A DNA stretch of 64,000 nucleotides from Pachyseris speciosa (GCA_016490735.1 JAEMWC010000284.1:513501-577500); one strand, 5' to 3'. Shown: positions 12,651 to 23,619, counted from the stretch's first letter. Notes: a model not told the origin generated them from the letters alone. Program-made: numbers and translations.

Positions 12651-13337
12651 TGTCCCGTTGTCGGCACTCCAAACTTTGAATAAATGCATTATCAACTGTA
12701 TATTTAGTATAAAACAACGCAAAACCTACGCGGAATCGTGAAGTGAAGGGAGCGAAGCGGCTCCCAAGGTGAATGAATGAATATTTGCGCGCGAAAGACG
12801 CGTGAAACCTTCGCTAAACCCTTAAGCTGGTGATCGCCGACCAATGTTTCAGGGGCACCCAACGACAAGTTTCGATAGATATCTGTGCGGTAGATGGTAG
12901 TTAGCCTTGGGCTTTCGGCATCGATTGAATAGTGCACTCGGATTTTCGTAACTAAAACGTGGCTTAAAAGATTCGCAATGGGGAAATCATAGCCCCTGGG
13001 GTTTTCGGAAACGTCGTAATTGCTGTTTTTGGCAGTCAAAAACGTCAGCTATCATTTTCGGAAAGAAAATTGTTCCCTAGAAAGTTAGTGGATAGTTCAT
13101 TTCAGCTTGCATTCTCCCTAACATTTTCGGGCAATTAATATTTCAGCTAGGGAATCCGAACAGATGAAATTCTTCTGGCTAACGAAAACATCACTTCAAA
13201 CAGACTTCAAACACCACAAGGTGCTTAAAATTGCCTTTCTACAGCTTTTGGTTGATTTGGTTCAAATGCCCCACCGTGCGGGACAAATTTCGGATCAAAT
13301 ACCCGGGGTATGCCCGGTAATTCAGTTTTGTGCCGCG

Positions 13338-13430
13338 CACAATTAGAGACTGGAATAATCTACCACATAATGTTGTAGAAATTGCGTACGACGCTAAATT
13401 CCGCAAATTATTGTTATTTACGTTTCCCTA
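13338..13430 (+). mobile_element. Possible LINE ORF2 C-terminal relic
   Basis: With stops tolerated, the plus strand reads like RDWNNLPHNVVEIA followed by a diverged tail. This resembles the WNNLP...VV signature at the C-terminus of many LINE reverse transcriptase ORFs. It is very short and decayed. Confidence 0.35.
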
Positions 13431-13557
13431 GGAATCCGCTGACCGAGATGTATTTAATATCATTCATTTGAACGAGGTTACATCAAATAAATAAGTGAAG
13501 TGAAGGGGGATGGGCGCTTTTGGAATTAGAAAACGGTAAAAAACAAGCAAGGCTGGT

Positions 13558-13626
13558 TACACGGCTAGGAATATATATATTTAAACCAATATTTCGGGAG
13601 GCACAGCCTTCCTTCATCAGGGTGTT
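13558..13626 (-). ncRNA. Hammerhead-ribozyme-like motif (PLE #1, minus)
   Basis: On the minus strand CTGATGA (13620-13614) is followed by a GC-rich helix II (AGGAAGGC, loop TGT, GCCTCCC), then GAAA (13595-13592), an AT helix III and a UUC-type cleavage triplet near 13569. One extra A lies between the core and helix II. Hammerhead motifs are known from PLE terminal repeats; activity here is untested. Confidence 0.55.
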
Positions 13627-13633
13627 ACATATT

Positions 13634-13692
13634 AACACCCTGATGAAGGAAGGCTGTGCCTCCCGAAATATTGGTTTAAAATATATATTCCT
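13634..13692 (+). ncRNA. Hammerhead-ribozyme-like motif (PLE #1, plus)
   Basis: Mirror image of the preceding motif: CTGATGA at 13640-13646, GAAA at 13665-13668, candidate cleavage triplet TTC at 13688-13690. The two copies are separated by about 15 bases, so one transcript could also fold into a long hairpin instead. Confidence 0.55.
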
Positions 13693-13837
13693 TGTCGTGT
13701 AACCAGCCTTGCTTGTTTTTTTTTTACCGTTTTCTAGTTTACAATTTTATAGCTGGTTAGATCTATTGCAGGATCCGGCTCTTCTATTTTGCAACGGTGG
13801 TCCTTGCTAAAAAACGGTAGAAAACAAGCAAGGCTGA

Positions 13838-13905
13838 TTACACGGCTAGGAATATATATTTAAACCAATATTTCGGGAGGCACAGCCTTCCTTCATCAGG
13901 GTGTT
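13838..13905 (-). ncRNA. Hammerhead-ribozyme-like motif (PLE #1, left arm)
   Basis: Minus-strand copy: CTGATGA at 13899-13893, GAAA at 13874-13871, candidate cleavage after the C at 13850. Helix II is unchanged from the other copies. Confidence 0.55.
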
Positions 13906-14066
13906 ACATATTATGACCCTAAGATGAAACGACGTTACAGTTTTTAAAAAAAAGTTGTACATGTAACATGATATTATAATAAAGGTAAACAATACAACGT
14001 AAAATAAAAAAACGTTACAGTTTGAAAATTTGATAAAAACGTAACATGAAAACAAAAAGATAGGTA

Positions 14067-14455
14067 TTATATTTCTTCTTTTCTGTTGATACCTAACGGT
14101 TCAAGAGTTTGACCTCTATCAATTAGATATGCTTCTCTGGCTCTTCGTACACCGTCACGATTGGATTTGGACAGTTCTAGTGGAATTAGTTGCATGTCAG
14201 AAGCGCTGTGACCGTTAGAGAGAAAATGTTCTGATACTGCAGTGGGTTTAGAGCTGTTGGTTTGTTTGTCGACTGTTCTACGATGTTCGTTGAAACGGTC
14301 CTTTAGTCGTCGTTTAGTTTCGCCTATGTATTGTTTGTGACAGTGATTGCATTGTACCATGTATATGACATTTTTGGAATTACAGTCAATGTGATGTTTG
14401 ATGAATCTAGTTTCGCCGGTGGAATGAAAAGTATAGGTTGTAAGTCCATCAGTTA
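14067..14455 (-). pseudogene. Penelope GIY-YIG endonuclease fragment
   Basis: The minus strand encodes the C-terminal endonuclease of a Penelope-like element. Upstream of the first ATG the frame reads STGETRFIKHH; then come VIYMVQCNHCHKQYIGETKR (the YIG motif and Cys/His cluster), the conserved region ending RFNEHRRTV, and a tail ending GINRKEEI. The reverse transcriptase part is missing, so this is a 5'-truncated remnant. Its final 170 bases are repeated in inverted orientation at 14467-14639. Confidence 0.85.
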
Positions 14456-14461
14456 TGTAGT

Positions 14462-14639
14462 TGCTGCAGTATCAGAACATTTTCTCTCTAACGGTCACAG
14501 CGCTTCTGACATGCAACTAATTCCACTAGAACTGTCCAAATCCAATCGTGACGGTGTACGAAGAGCCAGAGAAGCATATCTAATTGATAGAGGTCAAACT
14601 CTTGAACCGTTAGGTATCAACAGAAAAGAAGAAATATAA
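14462..14639 (+). pseudogene. Inverted copy of the Penelope endonuclease C-terminus
   Basis: Encodes the same tail as the minus-strand fragment (VSEHFLSNGHSASDM to GINRKEEI). Only the last ~58 codons are present, fused to unrelated upstream sequence. It is part of the right arm of the palindrome. Confidence 0.85.
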
Positions 14640-14799
14640 TACCTATCTTTTTGTTTTCATGTTACGTTTTTATCAAATTTTCAAACTGTAACGTTTTTTT
14701 ATTTTACGTTGTATTGTTTACCTTTATTATAATATCATGTTACATGTACAACTTTTTTTTAAAAACTGTAACGTCGTTTCATCTTAGGGTCATAATATG

Positions 14800-14858
14800 T
14801 AACACCCTGATGAAGGAAGGCTGTGCCTCCCGAAATATTGGTTTAAATATATATTCCT
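14800..14858 (+). ncRNA. Hammerhead-ribozyme-like motif (PLE #1, right arm)
   Basis: CTGATGA at 14807-14813, GAAA at 14832-14835, AT helix III, and ATATTC at 14851-14856 with candidate cleavage after 14856. It mirrors the left-arm motif. Confidence 0.55.
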
Positions 14859-15705
14859 AGCCGTGTAATCAGCCTTGCTTGTTTTCTACCTTTTTCTAGT
14901 TTACAATTTTATAGCTGGTTAGATCTATTACAGGATCCGGCTCTTCTATTTTGCAACGGTGGTCCTTTCTATTAAGTATTTTCCAGTCCTTGCTAAAGTA
15001 TTTTCCAGCTTTTGGAATTGACTGATATATTACTTGTCAATCTTGCTCAGTTCATTCTTGAGAACAATAATATGTTTCTTCTTCCCATAAAACCTCTTTA
15101 ATGAAGTGTTGCTGGTCTTTTTGTTCAAAACCCCTATAACTCGAAACCCAGATAACTCGAAGCCACGCAGGCTACGTTTGGCCCGGATTTGGGGCGGCAC
15201 ATACTTGTGTGACTCAAATCTATCGTGCAATGCGACGCCTGGGACATACTGCAATCCGTCACGTGACTGTCAGCAGTCAAAACATGGCTGACAGTTCCTG
15301 CTTGTGGCTCGGCATGTTTCTGGTTTTCTCGCTTGTTTACTCCTCTTCTTCCCGTTCATTCACAATAGACTGGAAGAATAACGTTTTTCTCAAGGATGGT
15401 GAGCCATTTCGTTACATCTCGGGTAGTTTTCACTACTTTCGCGTTCCGAAGTTTTACTGACAGGACAGAGTGTCAAAGATGAAGGCTGCCGGCCTGAATG
15501 CTGTGCAAACGTGAGTAGAAATGTTTTGTGCATGAGTGCCTTTAAAGATTTTAACTGTATGGCTAGTCTTAAGGGAAGAAAGAAAGAAGAAGGTTTTCCA
15601 TGCGGTAAAACGACGTCGAAATGCTACCTTGAAGTCATAATAATGTCAAAACACAGTTGGCTTTTTCATAATTAATTTTTCCAGCTTGCTACTCGATCTC
15701 GTTCT

Positions 15706-15998
15706 AGCCTCCTTCAAAGCCGTTATTTTTGTCGGTCCTATTCTCCCTTCCCACCAACGTCTGCTGAACCGAGCCGGACATTCCATTCCCATTGTGTCTT
15801 AGAATCCAATCAGGAGGGAGAATAGAACCGACAAGAACAATGGCAGCGAAGGAGGATACAGGAACATAGCCACTGAAATTTAAAAGCCATGATGTGATTG
15901 GTCAGTTCCTGTAATGGAATGTCCAGCTCAGTTCAGAAGACGTTGGTGGGGAGGGAGCACAGGACCGACACAAACAATGGCTATGAAGGAAGCTAATC
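15706..15998. mobile_element. MITE with ~75-bp inverted repeats
   Basis: The left arm (TAGCCTCCTTCAAAGCC, then CCACCAACGTCTGCTGAAC) is mirrored by the right arm (GTTCAGAAGACGTTGG, ending TATGAAGGAAGCTA). No coding capacity. It lies in intron 1 of GLB1 copy B. Confidence 0.75.
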
Positions 15999-17124
15999 TC
16001 ATTCTTGCTTACAGGTGTAGATCAGTCCCTTACTATCCTTTTTTCAGAATAAACACAAAGATGTATTTTTCTAATGAGTTTTACAGCATGTAATTTTTTG
16101 CGAGGCAGTCTTCAGCACTCGGTGATCTGTTTGATAAACTTTTAGCCTTGTTTAGCAACTTAGAAGTGGTTCAGTAAATTTAAGATTATGGTCACTTCTT
16201 TAATAAAATTAATAAGTGATCATTTTTAACAGAAGATGTAGGTTTCTTTGTATTGACTTTTTCCTGACAATAAACTAGGCAGGTTTCAGACTTACTGTAC
16301 CTCAGTCTTCTTCAAAAGATGTGAAGTTTTTCTTTGTTTTGGTACTATTTTTTCCAGCTCCAGTTGTTAGCTTTTGTATTGTTTGTCTTGTTTTCTTTAA
16401 ACCTTAATGTTGTTTACTCAAAGGATAAACTCAGATTTCTACCATGAATGTTGTTTTTTATGGAACACCTTTTAACAGCTGTATATTAACAGCCGTGTCT
16501 GTAGAATTCTGTTTGTCTTCCACCTCTCTTTACTACCCTTTAGCTTGATGACGTTACTGATTGATAATTCTGTGTTGGCATCAACTATCTAGAGTTGAAT
16601 CTCTCCAAGCAATCACATTTGCAGACAGCCGTATCTCTTGAAATCCCATTTGGCATTTATTGTCAAATACATACACTTTCCTATGACAGTCATCTAGGCA
16701 ACCACCACCTGTATGTGACCACCTTCTTTAATTTTGGTCAAATATAATTTAACCATGAAATACATATAAGCAATAATATTGTTCTTTTTTAATCAAGGTA
16801 AAATGGGTATTCAACGTTTTCAATAAGTTTGAAATAGCAGTCTGAGCTAACTAAAGTAGGTGGCAACCTTATGAATTTTTTAAATAATTTGAGTGAAAAC
16901 TATGGACAAAGTAGGCGGTGGTAAGAGGTAAATTCTGACAAAGTAGGTTTGGTTTGGAGGAAAATATATGGGTGAGACCAACAGTGAATGATGTTATGGT
17001 TTTTCTCAAAATTGGACACCAACCAAAATATGACCATGGTATTTTCCATAATTTTAAATGCCATGTTACTCTCCCTTTTCCAAATTGTACTGTTTGAATG
17101 ATTAAAGAGTAGTGCTTGCAGAAA
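15999..17124 (+). other. Intron 1 of GLB1 copy B, unique part
   Basis: Non-coding. Two stretches match the copy A intron: AAAATTAATAAGTGATCA near 16200 (against 9985) and the region 16950-17110 (against 9360-9560). The alternative first exon that lies between these landmarks in copy A is absent here. Confidence 0.6.
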
Positions 17125-17435
17125 TACAGTCAAACCTTGATTATCTGGACTTGCTGGGACTGGAGTAATTAGTCCGGATAACCGTGAGTCCGGATAATCG
17201 AAAATAGGAATATTAATGAGACAAAACACAACTGAAATAATTTGGAAATAGGAATTTAATGCAAATTACTATATTGAATACTGTATCGTACATTTATTGA
17301 ACTTCATGCAAAAACTTTGGCCTTAAATATTTGCCCTTTGAAAGGAAACAAATGAACCTTTTATAGGGATATTCATCATGCCCCCCCCCCCTGGGGGGTA
17401 CTACCAGAAGAATTGGGTGGGGGTGTGCGGCCCGC

Positions 17436-18119
17436 TGTAGCTACAACAGAACCGTTTTCTGGAAGGTTCTACATTGCGTATACGTTTCTAGATCTTTCTA
17501 GATTTTTCCATCATCGCGAGCTATCACGCGTACTTTAAGGCACACGATAGTACATGCGACAGCACACAAAACCCGAGTTTTCATGCTGTCGCAAGCAGAT
17601 AGGATGTTGCCATCTAAAAGGTAGCAAGCTTGCAAATAAGTTGCAAGTAAATGTTGTAAAAAGGGCAACAATTTCTGTTAAGGACGTTACAAGGACGTCA
17701 CAAGATTTCCTTAAAGTTTCAGTGATTCTCAGGGCAGAACCAAGGTATTTATTTGCTTTCATTTAATTAATTACGATTAGTTACGCACTTTCAATCGTAC
17801 TGTCGTAAATGTTGCAAGCTTATCGTTTGTACATGATCGCTTTATTTATTGTAATTTGTTCAATTAATTTCTTGTCAGCGTTATTGTACTTTTAAACTTA
17901 GTATCGTTGTTTTTCAAACCATTTGTAAACTCTCAGTTTTAGGTTTTAACATTTTGTAATAACCGCGTCGCGTAATTTCATTCGTAATTTATCTGCAGCG
18001 TTTCTCACAGTGTTTGTACATTTATTTCAGTTTTCACGGTGTTTGTTGACAAAGTTATAAAGAAGAATAAAGTTTACAAACAGCAGTCGAAACTCGTTCT
18101 TTAAATCACTGGAGCTATA
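17436..18119 (+). repeat. BEL/Pao 5' LTR
   Basis: Begins TGTAGCTACAAC and ends GGAGCTATA, with TGTAGC/GCTATA as imperfect short terminal inverted repeats. It contains an AATAAA signal near 18067, about 50 bases before the end. The U3 region should carry the element promoter, but I see no clear TATA box. Confidence 0.93.
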
Positions 18120-18549
18120 ATGAAAACTTGGTTGCATCTCAAGAAAACCAAGAAGTGCAGCCGCCGACGAAGCGACAAGCGCAGTGGTGCGTAACGTAAA
18201 CAAGCAAGAAGAATCAAAACAGTATCAAAGGATCAGAGCAGGATCAAAGGAGTAAATACAAGTTTAATTATTCTTGAAGGGGTGTTCAGTTATGAACGCT
18301 CAATGTTAAAGACATTGTCTTAGTTAAATAAGACTTTTGCTACCATTCGGTGGCATATGAAGGAAGCCATTATTACAGTAGTAGTAATTTACTTTACTGC
18401 GTAAATTAATGTGTGGTGCTTTAGTTATACAGGCCTAATTATTACACAGCACCTTTCTGAGAGTAAAGTAAGCTGAATATTAGTTTTATGGTATCATTAT
18501 TTGATGATTAAGGAAAGTACAAGAGTTATTAGCTAGGACTTGCCTGCAA
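18120..18549 (+). other. BEL/Pao leader with possible primer-binding site
   Basis: Untranslated region between the 5' LTR and the Gag start. TGGTTGCATCTC, nine bases after the LTR, begins with the TGG expected of a site pairing with a tRNA 3' end; I could not identify the tRNA. The rest is A-rich and non-coding. Confidence 0.55.
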
Positions 18550-21500
18550 ATGTCCGACCAGCGAAAAAATTCCGTACGGCAGTTCTCACCAACAGCTGGG
18601 GATAATCCTGTCCATCCTGTCCAAGAACAAGACAGTTTAATCGAAGGAGCAGTCGAAAACCCCGCCAAGAATGGGCAAGCGTTTCAGCAACAACGCCAAA
18701 AGGAAGAAGAGACGACAGATGATCACCTCACAAAGAAATTCAACGAAGCTTTCGAAGCGTGGGAATACAAGGCGGCAAGAACTGAATCATACCTCGAGTC
18801 GCAGCTGCCAACGTCCCAGACAGAGAAAGACGAAAAAATCTCTAATTTAGATAATCTCTGTGAAAACGTTCACCAAGCTTACGAGAAGCTACGACAAATT
18901 CAACAACCAGCACGAGAGATACTACGCAAGGTGGACACTTGCGATGCTCTGACGCGAAGTCTTCGGTGCAAACTCCAGCTACAGTCTTTCGAAGAGGAAC
19001 GGCAACACATCGATGAAGATAAAAGATCAGTCCTAAGCAAAGCATCCTTTAAATCAGGAATCAGCAGACGTTCAAACGCATCTTCCATTCTTTGTCTAAA
19101 AAGGGCCGATGCTGCTGCAGAACTAGCTGCAAAACAAGTTGAGTTCGAAGCTCTACAAGCGGAGGCGAAGCACAAGGAAGAAACAGCCAAAATAGAGGCA
19201 GAACTTGCGAGGAGAAAAGCGCAGCTAGAGCAGATGGAGTTGAAGAAGCAAATTCAAATAGCAAGCGCTAAACTGACGGCTTATAAAGAAATTGAAGAAC
19301 TTGAAGAAAACAACAGTGAAGAAGATGATCCCTTGCGCACGCGCACCAGTACAAGACCATTCCCTTTCCCAGGGCCCGCGCAATCCTCTCTTCAGCCGCA
19401 CAGCTCAAGCCCACTTCCACAGCCCAATCAGCAGGCTCAAAGGGAAAATAACTATCAGTCTTCTCTTCATGAACTTCATGTAGATAAACAGCTTCCACAT
19501 GATCAGTTTCGTGACCAGTCTTTCAATCCTTCAAATGGTCCAATACCAAGAGCAGATGGTGCAATTGCTAGTGCTGCCGCGATTGCCGCCGCGATCACCG
19601 ATTCATTCAGTATGAGTCGCCTTCCGGTACCTGAGCCGACGACATTCAGTGGTGAACCCATGCAGTATGCAGACTGGAAAACATCTTTCCACGCTCTCAT
19701 AGACCGAAAAGGCTTACCTCCCAGCGACAAGATGTATTATTTAAAACGATATGTAAGCGGATCTGCTAAAGAAGCTATCAGTGGTCTCTTCTTACAAATC
19801 TCCCCAGAGGCTTATGAACGTGCATGGAAGATATTGGACGAAAGGTTTGGTCACCCCTTCGTAATAACAAAGGCGTACAGAGACAAACTACAAAGATGGC
19901 CAAAAATAGGTTCCAAGGATCATCAAGGCCTCAGGAAATTTGCAGACTTCCTGTCAAGCGTTGAAACAGCGATGCAAGCAGTCCAAAGCCTTAACGTCTT
20001 GAACGATTACACAGAGAATCAGAAGCTGCTCACCAAGTTACCGGATTGGTTGATTTCTCGATGGAACAGAGAAGCCCATAAGCACCTTACGGAATACAAA
20101 CTCTATCCAGACTTCAAGACATTCGTAGCCTTCGTGACTGAAGAAGCTAACCTGGTGTGTAATCCAATTTCTTCCTGGGGCGCTGTAAAGGAGGCTGAAA
20201 TGTTCGACAATGTGAACAAAGGACAGAAATTAAAGGACGTCAAGGAGAAGAAGACTATTCTTTCTACCGATACAACCGAAGAACATTTCAAGAAGCCAAA
20301 GGGAACCCAACGACAACAGATGTTTTGCACATTCTGTAAGAAGACGGACCATCATTTGGATGTCTGCTCAAGGTTCAGGACGGAGACAGTCAAGAATAGG
20401 CTGACGTTTGTTAAGGAAAACAGACTCTGCTTCGGGTGCCTAAAGAGAGGTCACGAATCCAAAGAGTGCCAAAGGAGGCTATCTTGCTCTGCGTGTAATA
20501 AGAAGCATCCTACTTGCCTCCATCAAGATAGAAATACCTCAGAAAGGAGAGAAGGCAGACGCGATGAGAAGGAAGAGAATTCGAAGAAAGAAGACGGAAA
20601 TAAAGTCGAATCTCCAAGCGTTCACAATTCAACTTCGTGTACCTCACAAGGGGTCTCAAGCACAAGCACCTCAATGATAGTTCCCGTGTGGTTGTCAGTA
20701 AGCTCCAAACCTGACAAAGAACTTTTGGTTTATGCAATCTTGGACACACAAAGTGATGCTACCTTTATGCTAAAGGAGACTTGCGACGAGCTTGGTGCAG
20801 AAACAGAGCCAACGAAGCTTCGGTTGAGCACCATCACCAGCCAAGAGTTGCTCGTCGACAGCCAAAGAATCTCAAACCTGCAAGTAAGAGGATATAATTC
20901 AGACCTCAAGATCCCTATTTCTACAGCATTCACCAGAACGATGATTCCTGCAGATGACTCTCACATACCCACTAAATCCACGGCGAAGAGTTGGGACCAC
21001 CTGCAATCGATCGCAGACGAAATGCAAGACCTGTTAGACTGCAATGTTGGACTACTTATTGGATATGACTGTTCGCAAGCCTTAACCCCAAGAGAGGTTA
21101 TTACCGGCAAGTCCAATGAACCATATGGAGTCCGAGCAGATCTCGGTTGGAGCATAGTTGGTACCAGGAGTGCAAACGGTGGGAGATCATTTTGCCGCAG
21201 AGTCGTAGTAAAGGAAGTGCCTGTTGTAACAATGAACGACATTGTGCGAGTGCTCGAGTCAGACTTCATAGAGAACAGAAATGCTAAGATGACCTCCCAA
21301 GAAGACATAAAGTTCTTAAAGATCATGGAAGAAGGTATCAAGAGAAATGAAAATGCGCATTACGAGATGCCACTACCATTCAAGGAACGTCCGTTACTGC
21401 CTAACAACCGCTCCATGGCACTCGCTCGACTTGAACATCTTAGACGAAGATTTAAGAAAGATTCGAAGTATAAAGAAGACTACGCAAAGTTCATGGACGA

Positions 21501-23619
21501 AGTGCTAAGCAGAGGTGACGCTGAAGAAGCCCCAATACTTGATAAAGACGAAGAAGTAAAGTGGTATATACCGCATCATGGTGTCTATCACCCAAAGAAG
21601 AACAAGATTAGAGTGGTATTTGACTGCTCAGCAAAGTTCAAAGGAACTTGTCTTAATGACCATCTACTCAGCGGACCTGACTTGACTAACAACTTGATTG
21701 GTGTGCTGTGTAGGTTCAGGAAGTATCCTTATGCCATTACCTGCGACGTGGAAAAGATGTTTCACCAGTTCTTTGTGTGCGAAGAAGACCGAGATTATTT
21801 ACGATTTCTCTGGTGGCCAAACGGTGACATCAACCAAGATCCTAAAGAGTACAGGATGAAGGTCCATTTGTTTGGAGCAACTTCCTCGCCTGGTTGCGCC
21901 AGCTACGGTTTCAAACATATGGCAAGTCAAGAGAAGGAAAGGTATCCTTCAGCAGCCCAGTTCATTGCGCACGATTTCTATGTAGATGACGGACTGTCCA
22001 GCCTGGAATCTGCGGAGCAAGCTAAAGACCTCATCCAGGGAGCTCGAGAAATTTGTAAGAGTGGTGGCCTGCGTCTGCACAAGTTTGTTTCAAATGATCG
22101 GTCAGTAATCGAATCTGTACCAGAAAGCGAGAGAGCAGCTGATATCAAATTGGATCTGCCTTCCGAACCACTTCCAATAGAGAGAGTTCTTGGAGTCCAA
22201 TGGTCCGTGGAGTCAGACTGTTTCGGTTTCTCTATCATTCTGAAGGATCAACCCTTGACTAGAAGAGGAGTGCTGTCGACCGTAGTGTCAGTCTACGATC
22301 CCCTTGGATTTTTAGCCCCCTTGGTTCTGAAAGCAAAAAGAATTCTTCAAGAGGTGTGCCAGAAGGGCATAAGTTGGGATGATCCTCTGCCAGAAGAACT
22401 CCAACCAAGGTGGGAGAAATGGAAGCTAGACCTTCTGCGTCTAAAGGAATTGAAGATACCAAGATGTTTTGAGCCAAAGAAGATAGGTCAAGGAAAGGTG
22501 TACGAATTGCACAACTTTGCTGATGCTAGCACATTCGGATATGGACAGTGCTCATACTTGAGAGTGAAGGATAAAGACGAGAATGTCAATGTCGCACTGG
22601 TAATGGGGAAATCTCGTGTCGCTCCTTCAAAGATAACTACAATACCAAGATTGGAACTTACAGCGGCAGTTGTTTCAGCGAAGGTTGGCCAGGTGCTTCA
22701 GGAAGAATTAAAGTACGTCAATCTCAAGCAGTACTTCTGGACAGATTCAAAGGTGGTGCTAGGTTACATCAATAACGAGGCCAAGAGATTTCATACGTTT
22801 GTAGCAAACAGGGTTCAAACGATCAGATCCATTACCGACCAGAAAGACTGGCGGTACATCGACACCAGCACCAATCCAGCTGACCACGCATCCAGAGGCC
22901 TAAATGTCGAAGAGCTAAGGAATTCTAATTGGTTCAGCGGACCCGCATTTCTCTGGGAGAAGGAGATACCGCTCGCCGTAGAAGAAACTCCTGAAATTCA
23001 GATCGGAGACCCAGAAGTAAGGTCTATCGTGCTCACAACTACAAACAAGGATTCGTTTAACCTCCTGGACTGCGTGGCAAAATTTTCAGATTGGACCAAA
23101 GCTGTTGGAGTGGTTTCGTACCTCAAAAGACTTTCCAAGAAGAATAAACCAAAGTCAGTCGCCACAACAGTAGCTGAACGTCAAGATGCTGAGATGCGTG
23201 TCTTTAAGGAACTACAACGTACTGCTTTCAAGGACGAAATAACAAGACTTACTCGTCAAGGAAGTAGCTGCAAGATTTTGACGACGAGTCCTCTCCTCAA
23301 GTTGGATCCATTTCTCGATGATCGTGGAATACTAAGAGTGGGCGGAAGGCTAGAGAAATCTTCGTTGCCGTTTGAAGTAAAGCACCCGATCATCTTACCA
23401 AGAAGTTCCCATGTCACCAACCTGATCATAAATCACTTCCACAAGAAAGTAAGACATCAAGGGAAGGGAATCACCATTAACGAGATTCGCTCTAATGGCT
23501 TATGGATCCTAGGTCTCTCGGCTGCAGTGTCCTCACACATACACAAATGCGTGCGATGCAGACGTCAAAGACGGCCAACTGAAGGTCAAAGATGGCTGAT
23601 CTCCCTGAAGACAGAGTAG
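18550..23619 (+). CDS. BEL/Pao Gag-Pol polyprotein (1689 aa, ends at frame break)
   Basis: One open frame. Residues 1-330 are a charged, coiled-coil-rich Gag N-terminus (long E/K/Q runs). Residues ~355-560 match the DUF1759 retrotransposon Gag region (PEPTTFSGEPMQYADW). Cys/His zinc knuckles follow at ~590-660 (CTFCKKTDHHLDVC; CFGCLKRGHESKEC). An aspartic protease has the active-site motif LDTQSD at ~730. The reverse transcriptase carries FYVDDG at ~1140, followed by the peptidase-A17/RNase H-like region. The zinc-binding integrase N-terminus (H-H-C-C) ends in KCVRCRRQ. The frame then stops early at 23617-23619 because of a one-base frame change near 23590; the integrase core continues in another frame. 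Confidence 0.95.
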   Translation: MSDQRKNSVRQFSPTAGDNPVHPVQEQDSLIEGAVENPAKNGQAFQQQRQKEEETTDDHLTKKFNEAFEAWEYKAARTESYLESQLPTSQTEKDEKISNLDNLCENVHQAYEKLRQIQQPAREILRKVDTCDALTRSLRCKLQLQSFEEERQHIDEDKRSVLSKASFKSGISRRSNASSILCLKRADAAAELAAKQVEFEALQAEAKHKEETAKIEAELARRKAQLEQMELKKQIQIASAKLTAYKEIEELEENNSEEDDPLRTRTSTRPFPFPGPAQSSLQPHSSSPLPQPNQQAQRENNYQSSLHELHVDKQLPHDQFRDQSFNPSNGPIPRADGAIASAAAIAAAITDSFSMSRLPVPEPTTFSGEPMQYADWKTSFHALIDRKGLPPSDKMYYLKRYVSGSAKEAISGLFLQISPEAYERAWKILDERFGHPFVITKAYRDKLQRWPKIGSKDHQGLRKFADFLSSVETAMQAVQSLNVLNDYTENQKLLTKLPDWLISRWNREAHKHLTEYKLYPDFKTFVAFVTEEANLVCNPISSWGAVKEAEMFDNVNKGQKLKDVKEKKTILSTDTTEEHFKKPKGTQRQQMFCTFCKKTDHHLDVCSRFRTETVKNRLTFVKENRLCFGCLKRGHESKECQRRLSCSACNKKHPTCLHQDRNTSERREGRRDEKEENSKKEDGNKVESPSVHNSTSCTSQGVSSTSTSMIVPVWLSVSSKPDKELLVYAILDTQSDATFMLKETCDELGAETEPTKLRLSTITSQELLVDSQRISNLQVRGYNSDLKIPISTAFTRTMIPADDSHIPTKSTAKSWDHLQSIADEMQDLLDCNVGLLIGYDCSQALTPREVITGKSNEPYGVRADLGWSIVGTRSANGGRSFCRRVVVKEVPVVTMNDIVRVLESDFIENRNAKMTSQEDIKFLKIMEEGIKRNENAHYEMPLPFKERPLLPNNRSMALARLEHLRRRFKKDSKYKEDYAKFMDEVLSRGDAEEAPILDKDEEVKWYIPHHGVYHPKKNKIRVVFDCSAKFKGTCLNDHLLSGPDLTNNLIGVLCRFRKYPYAITCDVEKMFHQFFVCEEDRDYLRFLWWPNGDINQDPKEYRMKVHLFGATSSPGCASYGFKHMASQEKERYPSAAQFIAHDFYVDDGLSSLESAEQAKDLIQGAREICKSGGLRLHKFVSNDRSVIESVPESERAADIKLDLPSEPLPIERVLGVQWSVESDCFGFSIILKDQPLTRRGVLSTVVSVYDPLGFLAPLVLKAKRILQEVCQKGISWDDPLPEELQPRWEKWKLDLLRLKELKIPRCFEPKKIGQGKVYELHNFADASTFGYGQCSYLRVKDKDENVNVALVMGKSRVAPSKITTIPRLELTAAVVSAKVGQVLQEELKYVNLKQYFWTDSKVVLGYINNEAKRFHTFVANRVQTIRSITDQKDWRYIDTSTNPADHASRGLNVEELRNSNWFSGPAFLWEKEIPLAVEETPEIQIGDPEVRSIVLTTTNKDSFNLLDCVAKFSDWTKAVGVVSYLKRLSKKNKPKSVATTVAERQDAEMRVFKELQRTAFKDEITRLTRQGSSCKILTTSPLLKLDPFLDDRGILRVGGRLEKSSLPFEVKHPIILPRSSHVTNLIINHFHKKVRHQGKGITINEIRSNGLWILGLSAAVSSHIHKCVRCRRQRRPTEGQRWLISLKTE

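Larger units (their letters stand above)
13527..14970. mobile_element. Penelope-like element (PLE #1), palindromic copies
   Basis: Two adjacent palindromic units. Unit 1 (13527-13738) is a terminal repeat facing its own inverted copy. Unit 2 (13807-14900) has inverted arms of about 435 bp (13807-14243 and 14467-14900) around a 220-bp spacer. Both units are followed by the same 70-bp tail (TAGTTTACAATTTTATAGC...). The arms carry the C-terminal end of a GIY-YIG endonuclease and a terminal repeat with a CTGATGA...GAAA motif, both hallmarks of Penelope-like retroelements. No reverse transcriptase remains. It sits in the spacer between the two GLB1-like genes. Confidence 0.85.

Noticed and set aside
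23585..23600. Programmed frameshift in the BEL/Pao element
   Set aside because: BEL/Pao elements normally use one frame, and the integrase is also truncated downstream, so simple decay is more likely.
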